From positions 1 through 20,132 of the forward strand of contig DATGLW010000112.1 of the NCBI GenBank assembly GCA_035293965.1: 20,132 bases of DNA, given 5' to 3'. This DNA is from DATGLW01 sp035293965 (GTDB lineage Bacteria; Actinomycetota; Acidimicrobiia; Acidimicrobiales; RAAP-2). Below the pieces are notes generated by a model. It was not told where the DNA came from. It was given only the letters and a program-made list of their open reading frames with translations, and searched no databases. Every line of letters starts with the position of its first letter. The first letter of the stretch is position 1. This document shows positions 6,796-13,512 of the stretch, one piece after another. A program made the position numbers and the translations under genes.

Positions 6796-7869
6796 ATGCC
6801 AGCCGAGCGCCCCTCGACGATGCAGCTCGGGCCCGTTGCGCTGCGCTCGCTGCTGTCGGACCCCGAGTGGCGGGAGTCCCCCGTGACCGACGGCGCGACA
6901 CCGCTCGTAGTCGTCGACCTGTCGGCGGGCGCCGCCCCCCTGGAGGCCCTGGGGGCACGCCACGTGCCCGCCCCCGGCGCCGCGCCCTGGCGCGTGCTCG
7001 TGGGCTGCGCCGACGCGGCCCCGGACGGCGTGCCGACCGACCTCTTCGACGTCCTGCTGTGCTCCGAGCCTGCCTCGAGCCCGTGGGTGGCGACTTCCGA
7101 CCTCGATGGCGCCCTGGCGACGATCGCCCGCACCTGCGCCGCGGCACCGGCGGCGGCGAGCGTGCTCGCCCAGGTGTTGCGCCTCAACGAGCGCCTCCCG
7201 ATGGCGGCCGGCACCGTGGTGGAGTCCCTGGCCTACTCGACCCTGCTGTCGGGACCGGAGTTCGCGGCCTGGCTCTCGTCGTCCCCCCGCCGGGCTCACC
7301 GGCCGGCCGCCGAGCCGGTGGTGGTGGGCACCGACGAGGCGACCGGCACGGTGACCGTCACCCTCAACCGCCCCGAGGTCCGCAATGCCTACGACTCTGC
7401 CACGCGTGACGCGCTGATCGACGTGCTGCGGCCCCTCGCCGAGCTCCCCGATCCCCCGCCCGTGCGCCTCGAGGGGCGCGGCCCGTCGTTCTGCAGCGGC
7501 GGCGACCTCTCCCAGTTCGGCACGACCCCCGACCCGGTCCGGGGCCACGCCGTCCGCACCAGCCGGGCTCCAGGGCTCCTGCTCCGAGCCCTCCGCGCCA
7601 CGGCGCGGGTGCACGGCCCCTGCGTGGGGGCGGGGATCGAGCTGCCGGCGTTCTGCCCGGTGGTGCAGGCAGCCCCCGACGCCACCTTCCGCCTGCCCGA
7701 GGTCCCCATGGGGCTCATCCCCGGGGCTGGCGGCACTGCGAGCATCCTTGCGCGGATCGGTCGCCACCGCACTGCCTACCTTGCCCTGTCGTCGGTCGCG
7801 CTGGCGGCCGAGGAAGCACTGGCGTGGGGCCTCGTCGACGCCGTGGCTGACTGGCCTGGCCGTGGCTGA
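6796..7869 (+). CDS. Enoyl-CoA hydratase/isomerase (crotonase) with N-terminal extension and repeat-derived end
   Basis: The 357-aa product has two parts. Residues 1-170 are an Ala-rich domain I do not recognise (PWVATSDLDGALATIARTCAAAPAAASVLAQVLR around 96-129). Residues 174-352 are a crotonase: VTLNRPEVRNAYD at 188-200, oxyanion segment SFCSGGDLS at 231-239, GAGIEL at 278-283 with Glu282, and RLPEVPMGLIPGAGGT at 299-314 with Glu302, so both catalytic glutamates are kept. It stops just after the GLVDAV element (345-350), about where crotonases normally continue with their C-terminal trimerisation helices. The last codons, VADWPGRG, are the first unit of a tandem repeat that also supplies the TGA. 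It may therefore be truncated. Some actinobacterial relatives with this two-part layout may be naturally short, which I cannot check. The start is set by the leaderless box. Confidence 0.8.
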   Translation: MPAERPSTMQLGPVALRSLLSDPEWRESPVTDGATPLVVVDLSAGAAPLEALGARHVPAPGAAPWRVLVGCADAAPDGVPTDLFDVLLCSEPASSPWVATSDLDGALATIARTCAAAPAAASVLAQVLRLNERLPMAAGTVVESLAYSTLLSGPEFAAWLSSSPRRAHRPAAEPVVVGTDEATGTVTVTLNRPEVRNAYDSATRDALIDVLRPLAELPDPPPVRLEGRGPSFCSGGDLSQFGTTPDPVRGHAVRTSRAPGLLLRALRATARVHGPCVGAGIELPAFCPVVQAAPDATFRLPEVPMGLIPGAGGTASILARIGRHRTAYLALSSVALAAEEALAWGLVDAVADWPGRG

Positions 7870-7960
7870 CTCGGCCTGCGTGCCGCGGCTGACTGGCCTG
7901 GCCGTGGCTGACTGGGCCTGGCCGTGGCTGACTGGCCTGGCCGTGGCTGACTGGGCCTGC
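7841..7960. repeat. Six-unit 19-22-bp tandem repeat overlapping the crotonase stop codon
   Basis: Six head-to-tail copies of CCGTGGCTGACTGGCCTGG begin at 7841, 7860, 7883, 7902, 7922 and 7941. Variation is mainly an extra g (tgggcc) and a cgtgccgcgg insertion shared by the second and last units. The first unit is translated as the tail of the crotonase, and the TGA in the second unit ends that gene. The array fills the convergent gap up to the metallo-beta-lactamase-fold gene at 7975. Confidence 0.88.
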
Positions 7961-7974
7961 GTGCCGCGGAGCTC

Positions 7975-9033
7975 CTAGCCAGGCACGCCTGGCTGCGGCG
8001 CCAACTCGCCCACCAGCTCCCAGCGCGACGGCTCGCCCTCCACCTCGCGCACCGCGCCTCGGACCTCGAGGGCACGTAGGTGGGCCATGGCCTCGGAGAC
8101 CGCGGCACGGCGCATGAAGCCCTCGATCCGGTCCCAGGGTCGCGACCAGCGCATGCGGGCTGCGATGTCCCAGGCGCTGGTGCAGCCCGACCCTATGGCG
8201 GCGAGCACCTCTGCGAAGCGCTGCTCGTGGTGGGCGACGAGCTCGGCAAGGCGCGCGTCGAGGTCGACGAAGCGATGCTCGTGGGCGGGCAGCACCTCGT
8301 CTGCCTCGTAGTGCTCCAGCTTGTGGAGCGAGCGCAGGAAGTCGCCGAGGGGATCGGCGCCGGCCTGGGGGTGGAAGGGGATGTTGGGCGTGATGCGGGG
8401 CAGGACGTGGTCCCCGGTCAGCATGAGCCGGTTCGACGGCTCCCAGAAGCACAGGTGGCCCGGCGAATGCCCCGGCGTCCAGATCGCCCGCAGGTCCCAG
8501 CCCGGCACCTCGGGACGCTGGCCGTCTTCGAGCAACACGTCGGGGGTGACCTGGTCGACAAGGTCGCGCACGGGCATCGACGCGTGCTGCAGGGTGGCGA
8601 GCTCACCTGGGGGCGCCCCCATCCGCCGCAGGAGGGCTCCCATCCTGTCCAGCAGGCCGCTCGGCTCCGTATAGCGGTCCGGGATGAGGGCGGCGTCGGC
8701 GGGGTGCAGCGCCACCCAGGCTCCCGACAGCTCGCGCACCCGGCCGGCGAGGCCGTAGTGGTCCGGATGGATGTGGGTGACCATCACCCCCTGCACCTCC
8801 CGCACCGAGCTGCCGAGGTGCTCGAGCCCTCTCGACAGTGCCCCGAGGGCCTCTTCGGTGTCCCATCCTGCGTCGACGAGGTAGGGGCCGGCGTCGGTCT
8901 CGAAGACGTAGACGAACACGTGGCCGAGCGAGCTGGCCGGGATGGGAACCGGCACGCTCCAGAGGCCGGGCCGAAGCTTCTCGACCGGGGGGAGCGGCCT
9001 CGAACGGGTCGCGCCTGCGACGGCGGGTGCCAC
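7975..9033 (-). CDS. Metallo-beta-lactamase-fold hydrolase with C-terminal winged-helix region
   Basis: A 352-aa hydrolase of the LACTB2/glyoxalase-II-like branch, probably binding two metal ions. Metal motifs are THIHPDHYG at 86-94 (HxHxDH), TPGHSPGH at 187-194 with His189, TGDHV at 206-210 with Asp208, and PAHEH at 249-253. Residues about 285-345 (SAWDIAARMRWSRPW...HLRALEVRGAVREVE) read as the winged-helix tail common in this branch. The GTG 9033 start is seven bases after the stop of the dehydratase subunit gene upstream and has no Shine-Dalgarno, which suggests translational coupling in one operon. In that setting a thioesterase-like role on an acyl-CoA is possible but is inference; the substrate is unknown. 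Confidence 0.85.
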   Translation of the reverse strand: MAPAVAGATRSRPLPPVEKLRPGLWSVPVPIPASSLGHVFVYVFETDAGPYLVDAGWDTEEALGALSRGLEHLGSSVREVQGVMVTHIHPDHYGLAGRVRELSGAWVALHPADAALIPDRYTEPSGLLDRMGALLRRMGAPPGELATLQHASMPVRDLVDQVTPDVLLEDGQRPEVPGWDLRAIWTPGHSPGHLCFWEPSNRLMLTGDHVLPRITPNIPFHPQAGADPLGDFLRSLHKLEHYEADEVLPAHEHRFVDLDARLAELVAHHEQRFAEVLAAIGSGCTSAWDIAARMRWSRPWDRIEGFMRRAAVSEAMAHLRALEVRGAVREVEGEPSRWELVGELAPQPGVPG

Positions 9034-9040
9034 GGGCTGC

Positions 9041-9463
9041 CTAGGGGTCGACCCGGGCCGTGGCCGAGCCCGTCAGCACCACGTCGCCCCTCTGGTTCCG
9101 CACCTCGATGGCCAGGTCGACCAGGTGCTCACCTCCCTCCTGGCGCAGGGCCTCGACGCTGGCCGCGCCGGTCAGCGTGTCGCCGGGCCACACCTGGCTG
9201 CGGAATTGCACCCCGAAGCGGGTCAGGCGGCCGTCGCCGACCCAGTCCGTGAGGAGCCGTCCGGTCATGGCCATGGTGAGCATGCCGTGGCCGAACACGG
9301 TCGGGTAGCCGGCGACCTTGGTGGCGAACACCTCGTCGGTGTGGAGGGGATTGAAGTCCCCGGAGGCACCGGCGTACTGGACGATCTGGGTCCGGGTCAG
9401 ATCGTCGACGAGCACCGCCTCGTGGCAGTCGCCGACCGCGATCTGCGACGCCCGCAGGCTCAC
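9041..9463 (-). CDS. MaoC-type (R)-hydratase/dehydratase subunit
   Basis: A 140-aa single hot-dog protein. The catalytic signature YAGASGDFNPLHTDEVFA (30-47) contains the Asp36/His41 pair of R-specific enoyl-CoA hydratases, followed by FGHGML at 57-62. It hydrates enoyl-CoA or dehydrates hydroxyacyl-CoA. Such small subunits often pair with a second hot-dog protein lacking these residues, and the gene directly upstream fits that role. The GTG 9463 start overlaps the upstream stop by four bases (GTGA) and has a strong AGGAGGAGGGG ribosome-binding site. Comparable pairs act in actinobacterial fatty-acid synthesis and steroid side-chain degradation; which applies here is not visible. Confidence 0.87.
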   Translation of the reverse strand: MSLRASQIAVGDCHEAVLVDDLTRTQIVQYAGASGDFNPLHTDEVFATKVAGYPTVFGHGMLTMAMTGRLLTDWVGDGRLTRFGVQFRSQVWPGDTLTGAASVEALRQEGGEHLVDLAIEVRNQRGDVVLTGSATARVDP

Positions 9464-10011
9464 TGCCCCTCCTCCTGGCCTGCTGCCTGCCCCGCTTCCT
9501 GCTCGACCGGGCGAGAGGTCATGACCCCGACGCTGCGAGCGGTCACGACCAGCTCGCCGCGCTGGTCGCGGTACTCGGTCACGGACTCGCTGAACAGGAG
9601 CTTGCCCGCCCGCCGGCCCTCCTTCTCCCAGCGCCGGCCAGGCGTGACGGTGGCGGTGAGCACGTCGCCGGCGCACAGCGGGCGGTGGTACTCGTAGTGC
9701 TGCTCCGCGTGGAGGCCCGTACCCCGCGAGGCCCCGCCGCCTCCGTCACCGCCCACACCGGCGCCCCCGCCCCGGCCGGTGCCGCTCGGCTCCCTCCCTG
9801 AGCCGAACCAGGGCTGGCCGGGCTTGGGGCGCAGCGGGTAGTCGGGGTCGAAGTGAGCGCTCGCCTGCACGAAGGTCGGTGGCGCCAGCACGCCGGGGAA
9901 CCCGGCCGCTCGCGCCGCCTCCTCGTCGTGGTAGACGGGGTTGGGGTCACCGATGGCCTGGGCGAACACGTGGATGAGCCCCGCGTCCACCGGGAACCGT
10001 TCAACGGCCAT
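9460..10011 (-). CDS. MaoC-like N-terminal (FAS1-type dehydratase) partner subunit
   Basis: A 183-aa hot-dog protein of the kind that forms the non-catalytic half of a heterodimeric MaoC dehydratase. It has FAQAIGDPNPVYHDEEAA at 16-33, then PPTFVQAS near 44-51 and LHAEQHYEYHRPLCAGDVL around 100-118, ending WEKEGRRAGKLLFSE...VVTARSVGVMTSRP. Two low-complexity pieces stand out: a Gly-rich insertion at about 73-98 (following FGSGREPS) and a Glu/Gly/Gln/Ala tail after SRPVEQE. The insertion sits at a loop position. The start ATG 10011 has GAGGAGG five bases upstream. The stop overlaps the GTG of the catalytic subunit gene, the classic arrangement for obligate partners. Confidence 0.82.
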   Translation of the reverse strand: MAVERFPVDAGLIHVFAQAIGDPNPVYHDEEAARAAGFPGVLAPPTFVQASAHFDPDYPLRPKPGQPWFGSGREPSGTGRGGGAGVGGDGGGGASRGTGLHAEQHYEYHRPLCAGDVLTATVTPGRRWEKEGRRAGKLLFSESVTEYRDQRGELVVTARSVGVMTSRPVEQEAGQAAGQEEGQ

Positions 10012-10125
10012 GGCATCCTCCTCGTCCTGCCTCGCCGGCGACCGCCCTCGCCGCACCTCGGTCGCGCCCGGCCTCCCGGCGGGCCGACAACCCGCCACGG
10101 GGCGGCCGGGCCGCCGCCGTCCCTG

Positions 10126-10155
10126 ACGGTACGCGGTCACGCCCCTGGGGGCCAA
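10126..10155 (-). promoter_or_regulatory. Promoter of the MaoC / metallo-beta-lactamase operon
   Basis: On the minus strand TTGGCC (10155-10150) and TACCGT (10131-10126) are separated by 18 bases, giving a credible sigma-70-type promoter. Transcription would start near 10119, leaving a leader of about 108 nt. Confidence 0.5.
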
Positions 10156-10195
10156 GCTGGGCCCGTCGGCGAACGGAGGATCGAGTGAGCGGTGC

Positions 10196-10201
10196 TACCG
10201 T
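10196..10201 (+). promoter_or_regulatory. -10 box of the small HAD-like gene, near-leaderless
   Basis: TACCGT lies nine bases before ATG 10211, and no Shine-Dalgarno is present. It is the same hexamer as the divergent promoter 65 bases away on the other strand. Confidence 0.45.
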
Positions 10202-10210
10202 CGGTGCGGG

Positions 10211-10558
10211 ATGGTGCTGGTGAGCTTCGACATCGACGGGACCCTGTCCTTCGGCGACCCCCCGGGGCCGATCACCCTCGCCATGGTTGCCGAGGCGAAG
10301 CGGAGGGGTCACGTCATCGGCAGTGCGTCGGACCGGACGCTTCGCGAGCAGCGGCGCATGTGGGAGCAGGCCGGCATCGAGGTGGACTTCGTCAGCCACA
10401 AGCACCATCTCGGCGACACCCGGGACCGCTTCTCGTGCTCGCGGCTGGTGCACATCGGCGACACCACCGTCGACGAGCACTACGCCAAGCTGGCCGGCTT
10501 CGAGTTCTTCCACGTCGACTCACTGCCCGCCCCGTCGTCTCCCGGCTGGGTCTACTGA
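10211..10558 (+). CDS. Small HAD-like hydrolase-fold protein
   Basis: A 115-aa protein opening with VLVSFDIDGTLSFGD, the HAD motif I with Asp7 and Asp9, then a helix-rich segment GHVIGSASDRTLREQRRMW (33-51) containing the SDRT of motif II, and LVHIGDTTVDEHYAKLAGFEFFHV near 79-102, which matches motif IV (GDT...D) and the following strand. It is much shorter than most HAD phosphatases and has no cap domain; I see no clear motif III lysine beyond Lys64. It may be a minimal phosphatase or a degenerate one. The gene stands alone, divergent from the dehydratase operon and convergent with the acyl-CoA dehydrogenase gene. Confidence 0.8.
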   Translation: MVLVSFDIDGTLSFGDPPGPITLAMVAEAKRRGHVIGSASDRTLREQRRMWEQAGIEVDFVSHKHHLGDTRDRFSCSRLVHIGDTTVDEHYAKLAGFEFFHVDSLPAPSSPGWVY

Positions 10559-10607
10559 CCGCCTGCCACGCCGGCGAAGGCACGAGACTGCCCCCGTCCG
10601 CCAACCT

Positions 10608-10621
10608 GGCCGCCGGCGGCC
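10608..10621. terminator. Perfect 14-bp palindrome at the HAD / acyl-CoA dehydrogenase convergent junction
   Basis: GGCCGCCGGCGGCC is exactly self-complementary and sits 50 bases beyond the HAD gene and 17 beyond the acyl-CoA dehydrogenase stop. It could act as a two-way terminator; no T-tract follows. Confidence 0.35.
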
Positions 10622-10637
10622 GCGCTCCACCCAGGGC

Positions 10638-11849
10638 CTAGCGGCGCGGGTTCTGGAGGATCTCCCGGAACGGCACGTCGCGGTCGACCTGGGGCTCCCG
10701 CGGCAGGCCCAGCACGCGCTCGCCGATGGTGTTGCGCTGGATCTCGCTCGTGCCGCCCGCGATGGCCATCATCGGGGAGGTGAGCAGGGCCGCCGCCAAG
10801 TCGCCGTCGCGACCGGGCAGCCACGCCTGGGACCCTGGGCCGCCGAGGGCCATGCCAAGGCTGGCGGACTGGCGGGCGAGGATGGCGGTCGCCAGCTTGG
10901 CGACCGAGCCCTTGGAGCCGACGGGCACGCCGGCAGCTATCTCGTCGCGCATCTTCTGGCCCATGTAGGCGAGCACTTTCTCGGCCACGTACAGCTTGAC
11001 CAGCTCCTGGCGGACCACGGGGTCGCCGGCCAGGCCACGGGCGCGGGCCAGCTCGACGAAACGGCTCGACGCAGGCCGGGACCAGCTCTCACCGCTCCCC
11101 CCCGCACCGGTCCCGGCCCCGAGCGCCAGGCGCTCGTGGGTCAACATGGCCGTCAACGCTCGCCAGCCGTCGTTCTCGCGCCCCACGAGGTTCTCGGCCG
11201 GGACCCGGACGCCGTCGAGGAAGACCTCGTTGAAGTGGGCCTGGCCGTTCATCTGGCGCAGCGGGCGGATGGTGATGCCCGGCGCCTTCAAGTCGACGAT
11301 GAACATCGACAGGCCCTGGTGCTTGGGCACGTCGGGATTGGTCCGGGCCACGCACAGGGCGAAGTCGCTCTGTCGGGCACCCGAGGTCCAGACCTTCTGC
11401 CCGTCGATCACGTAGACGTCGCCGTCGCGCACCGCCTTGGTCTGCAGCCCGGCGAGGTCCGAACCGGCACCGGGCTCCGACAGCAGCTGGGTCCAGGTCT
11501 CCTCGCCGCGGATCATCCGGGGCACGTGACGCTTCTTCTGTTCCTCGGAGCCGAAGTCGAGCAGGGTCGGGGCGCAGATGCCGGTGGTCACCGGCTCGCC
11601 GATCGGCGGCAACCGGTATGCCGACGCCTCGCGTGCGAACGCCTTCTGGTGCTCTTCGGTCAGCCCCTGGCCCCCGTAGGCGGGATCGAGGGTGATGCCG
11701 AGCAACCCGGCGTCCCACAGCGCGCTGCGAAAGGCGCGGCTCGTGGCTGGGTCAGGCGCCGTGCCCGGCGGCCCTTCGACGCTGAACGCCGCCGCATGCT
11801 CGGCCAGCCACGCCCGTGCCTTGAGGGCGAATGCCTCCACGTCGATCAC
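10638..11849 (-). CDS. Acyl-CoA dehydrogenase (FadE family)
   Basis: A full-length 403-aa flavoprotein that introduces an alpha,beta double bond into an acyl-CoA. Family signatures: YGGQGL at 58-63, the FAD/substrate signature LLSEPGAGSDLAGLQTKA at 122-139, KVWTSGA at 152-158, and AIAGGTSEIQRNTIGERVLGLPREP near the C-terminus. At the place of the medium-chain enzyme catalytic glutamate (the E of the EGT motif) this protein has Gly, as in many actinobacterial FadE proteins that either use a glutamate elsewhere or work as one half of a heterotetramer. The GTG 11849 start has no Shine-Dalgarno but has a leaderless promoter. No second FadE gene is adjacent. The substrate is unknown. Confidence 0.9.
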   Translation of the reverse strand: MIDVEAFALKARAWLAEHAAAFSVEGPPGTAPDPATSRAFRSALWDAGLLGITLDPAYGGQGLTEEHQKAFAREASAYRLPPIGEPVTTGICAPTLLDFGSEEQKKRHVPRMIRGEETWTQLLSEPGAGSDLAGLQTKAVRDGDVYVIDGQKVWTSGARQSDFALCVARTNPDVPKHQGLSMFIVDLKAPGITIRPLRQMNGQAHFNEVFLDGVRVPAENLVGRENDGWRALTAMLTHERLALGAGTGAGGSGESWSRPASSRFVELARARGLAGDPVVRQELVKLYVAEKVLAYMGQKMRDEIAAGVPVGSKGSVAKLATAILARQSASLGMALGGPGSQAWLPGRDGDLAAALLTSPMMAIAGGTSEIQRNTIGERVLGLPREPQVDRDVPFREILQNPRR

Positions 11850-11855
11850 GGCCGG

Positions 11856-11861
11856 AGCCTA
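11856..11861 (-). promoter_or_regulatory. Leaderless -10 box of the acyl-CoA dehydrogenase gene
   Basis: TAGGCT on the minus strand ends six bases before GTG 11849. The spacing implies a transcript beginning at the start codon. Confidence 0.5.
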
Positions 11862-11925
11862 CTGCAGGTCGCCCGGAGAGCCCTTCGGGCACGTGGGTGG
11901 GCCCCCTCGCCAGGCGAGCCGGCGG

Positions 11926-12321
11926 TCAGACAGGGCCGACCACGTGGCTGTCGTTCACCACGATGGCGTTGCCGTCGGGGTCCGACACGGTGAAGATCCG
12001 GTGGATGCCCCGCTCGTCGCGGGTGATCTCCGACACCGCCAACCCCTTCGACGCCCACGCGCGATGGGCGGCATCGAGATCCTCCACCATGAGGTCGAAG
12101 CCTGCCGGCGCGCCGCGGGCCTCGGGGTCCTTGCGCACGACGAGGTGTGTCCCGCCCCGCAGCTCCATCACAGCGACGTCGCCCATCACCGCGACCGTGC
12201 GCATGCCGAGGTTGGCATAGAACGCACTTGAGCGCGCCGGGTCGGTCCCGTGCACGACCAGGTGACCCGTCCACACTGCCGGCCGCCCGCCGCCGTCCTC
12301 GGCCACTCCGTCCTCGGCCAT
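11926..12321 (-). CDS. VOC-superfamily (glyoxalase/bleomycin-resistance fold) protein
   Basis: A 131-aa protein covering a complete pair of beta-alpha-beta-beta-beta modules: WTGHLVVHGTDPARSSAFYANLGM (17-40), VAVMELRGGTHLVVRKD (49-65), then FDLMVEDLDAAHRAWASKGL (75-94) and IHRIFTVSDPDGNAIVVND (106-124). Possible metal ligands are His20, Glu53 and His107; the usual terminal glutamate of the DPDGN-x-(I/L)-E motif is replaced (IVVND), so the activity is uncertain. The start at ATG 12321 is set by GGGGAGGAG five bases upstream, not the GTG at 12384. The function could be isomerase, dioxygenase or small-molecule binding. Confidence 0.82.
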   Translation of the reverse strand: MAEDGVAEDGGGRPAVWTGHLVVHGTDPARSSAFYANLGMRTVAVMGDVAVMELRGGTHLVVRKDPEARGAPAGFDLMVEDLDAAHRAWASKGLAVSEITRDERGIHRIFTVSDPDGNAIVVNDSHVVGPV

Positions 12322-12344
12322 GTGGGCTCCTCCCCGTCGCCGCT

Positions 12345-12392
12345 CCGCCCGATCGCTCCGATCGCTCGGGCGGCCCCCGTTCACGGACCATA
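12345..12392 (-). promoter_or_regulatory. VOC gene promoter box and 5' UTR hairpin
   Basis: TATGGT on the minus strand (12392-12387) would start transcription near 12380. The resulting leader of about 60 nt contains arms 12345-12352 and 12366-12373, eight perfectly paired bases around a 13-base loop that holds two CGATCG-like words. The hairpin ends 14 bases before the ribosome-binding site. It could also serve as a terminator for the upstream aldo/keto reductase transcript. Confidence 0.4.
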
Positions 12393-12453
12393 GCCCGGCC
12401 GGTGCGGCTCGGACCCGGGCTCGTCGTGACCCTGGCCGCCCGCCTGGGGCACC

Positions 12454-13443
12454 TCAGCGCTCGGCGTCGCCCCTGCGGTACTCGGCGGTGAGCGCATCGA
12501 GACGGGCGAGCAGCTCTGCATCGAGGGGACGCTCGAGGGCTGCCACGGCGTCGGCGAGCTGCTCGGGCCTGCTCGCGCCCACGATCGGTGCCGTGACGGC
12601 CGGGTTGGCGAGCACCCATGCAACCGCCAGCGTGGCGAGCGACAGACCCGCCTCGGCCGCGAGCGGGCGGAGCTCCTCGACGGTCGCGAACTCTCGCTCG
12701 TGCCAGTAGCGCTCCCGGTAGAGGGAGCCTGCCCGCCCGAGCGTGAAACGGGTCCCTTCCTCGGGCGTGCCGGGCCGGTGCTTGCCGGTGAGCAGCCCGC
12801 CCGCAAGGGGGTTGTAGGGGATGACGCCCACACCTTCTTCTTGGCACATGGGCAACAGGTCACGCTCGAACTGCCGGAAGAGGAGGTTGTAGCGGGGCTG
12901 CACCGAGTCGATCCGCACCAGGCCGAGCGCCTCCGTGCGGCCGAGGGCGCGGGCGACCCGGTGGGCCGGCCAGTTGCTCACGCCCACGTAGCGCGCCTTG
13001 CCCGCCCGCACCACCTGGTCGAGGGCCCCCAGGGTCTCGTCGAGGGGCGTCGCGGTGTCGTAGCCGTGCAGCTGGTACAGGTCGACGTAGTCGGTGCCCA
13101 ACCGCCTCAGCGACGCGTCGATGGCGTCGAGGACGTGCTTGCGCGACCCACCACGATCCCACGGGCTCGGGCCCGTCGGCCCGAAGCACTTGGTGGCGAG
13201 CACGACCCGCTCGCGCCGGCCTCGGAGCCACCGGCCGAGGATCTCCTCGGTCCGCCCCACTGTGCCGGCGTCGCCACCGAGCGGGTAGACGTCGGCCGTG
13301 TCGAGGAAGGTGATGCCGGCATCCTCGGCGGCACCGAGGATGCGCTCCGAGGTCGCCTCGTCGCACTGCAGCCCGAAGGTCATGGTGCCGAGGCACAGGC
13401 GCGACACCGGAAGGCCCGTCCTCCCGAGCCGCACGTGCTCCAT
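12454..13443 (-). CDS. Aldo/keto reductase
   Basis: A 329-aa NADPH-type oxidoreductase of the AKR superfamily with the complete catalytic tetrad: Asp48 and Tyr53 (FLDTADVY), Lys85 (VLATK) and His126 (LYQLHGYD). N-terminal RLGRTGLPVSRLCLGTMTFG and the coenzyme-binding end PIVGASRPEQLADAV support the assignment. It resembles the bacterial YajO / YhdN-like branch that reduces small aldehydes and ketones; the physiological substrate is not evident. The ATG 13443 start has GGGAG six bases upstream. It follows the crotonase gene by 69 bases on the same strand and may be co-transcribed with it. Confidence 0.92.
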   Translation of the reverse strand: MEHVRLGRTGLPVSRLCLGTMTFGLQCDEATSERILGAAEDAGITFLDTADVYPLGGDAGTVGRTEEILGRWLRGRRERVVLATKCFGPTGPSPWDRGGSRKHVLDAIDASLRRLGTDYVDLYQLHGYDTATPLDETLGALDQVVRAGKARYVGVSNWPAHRVARALGRTEALGLVRIDSVQPRYNLLFRQFERDLLPMCQEEGVGVIPYNPLAGGLLTGKHRPGTPEEGTRFTLGRAGSLYRERYWHEREFATVEELRPLAAEAGLSLATLAVAWVLANPAVTAPIVGASRPEQLADAVAALERPLDAELLARLDALTAEYRRGDAER

Positions 13444-13512
13444 GACGCTCCCGTCCTCGATCGTCCCCTGCCGGTGCCCGGACGGCCGCCGCGACGGCGG
13501 CCCGGGCGGGAA

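Noticed and set aside
7870..7978. Continuation of the crotonase through a frameshift in the repeat
   Set aside because: The other frames across the array encode only repeat peptides (LTGLAVADW type) and then stop; no crotonase C-terminal sequence resumes.
12319..12384. GTG 12384 as VOC start
   Set aside because: It lies two bases after the likely -10 box and would translate through the hairpin; ATG 12321 has a near-perfect ribosome-binding site.
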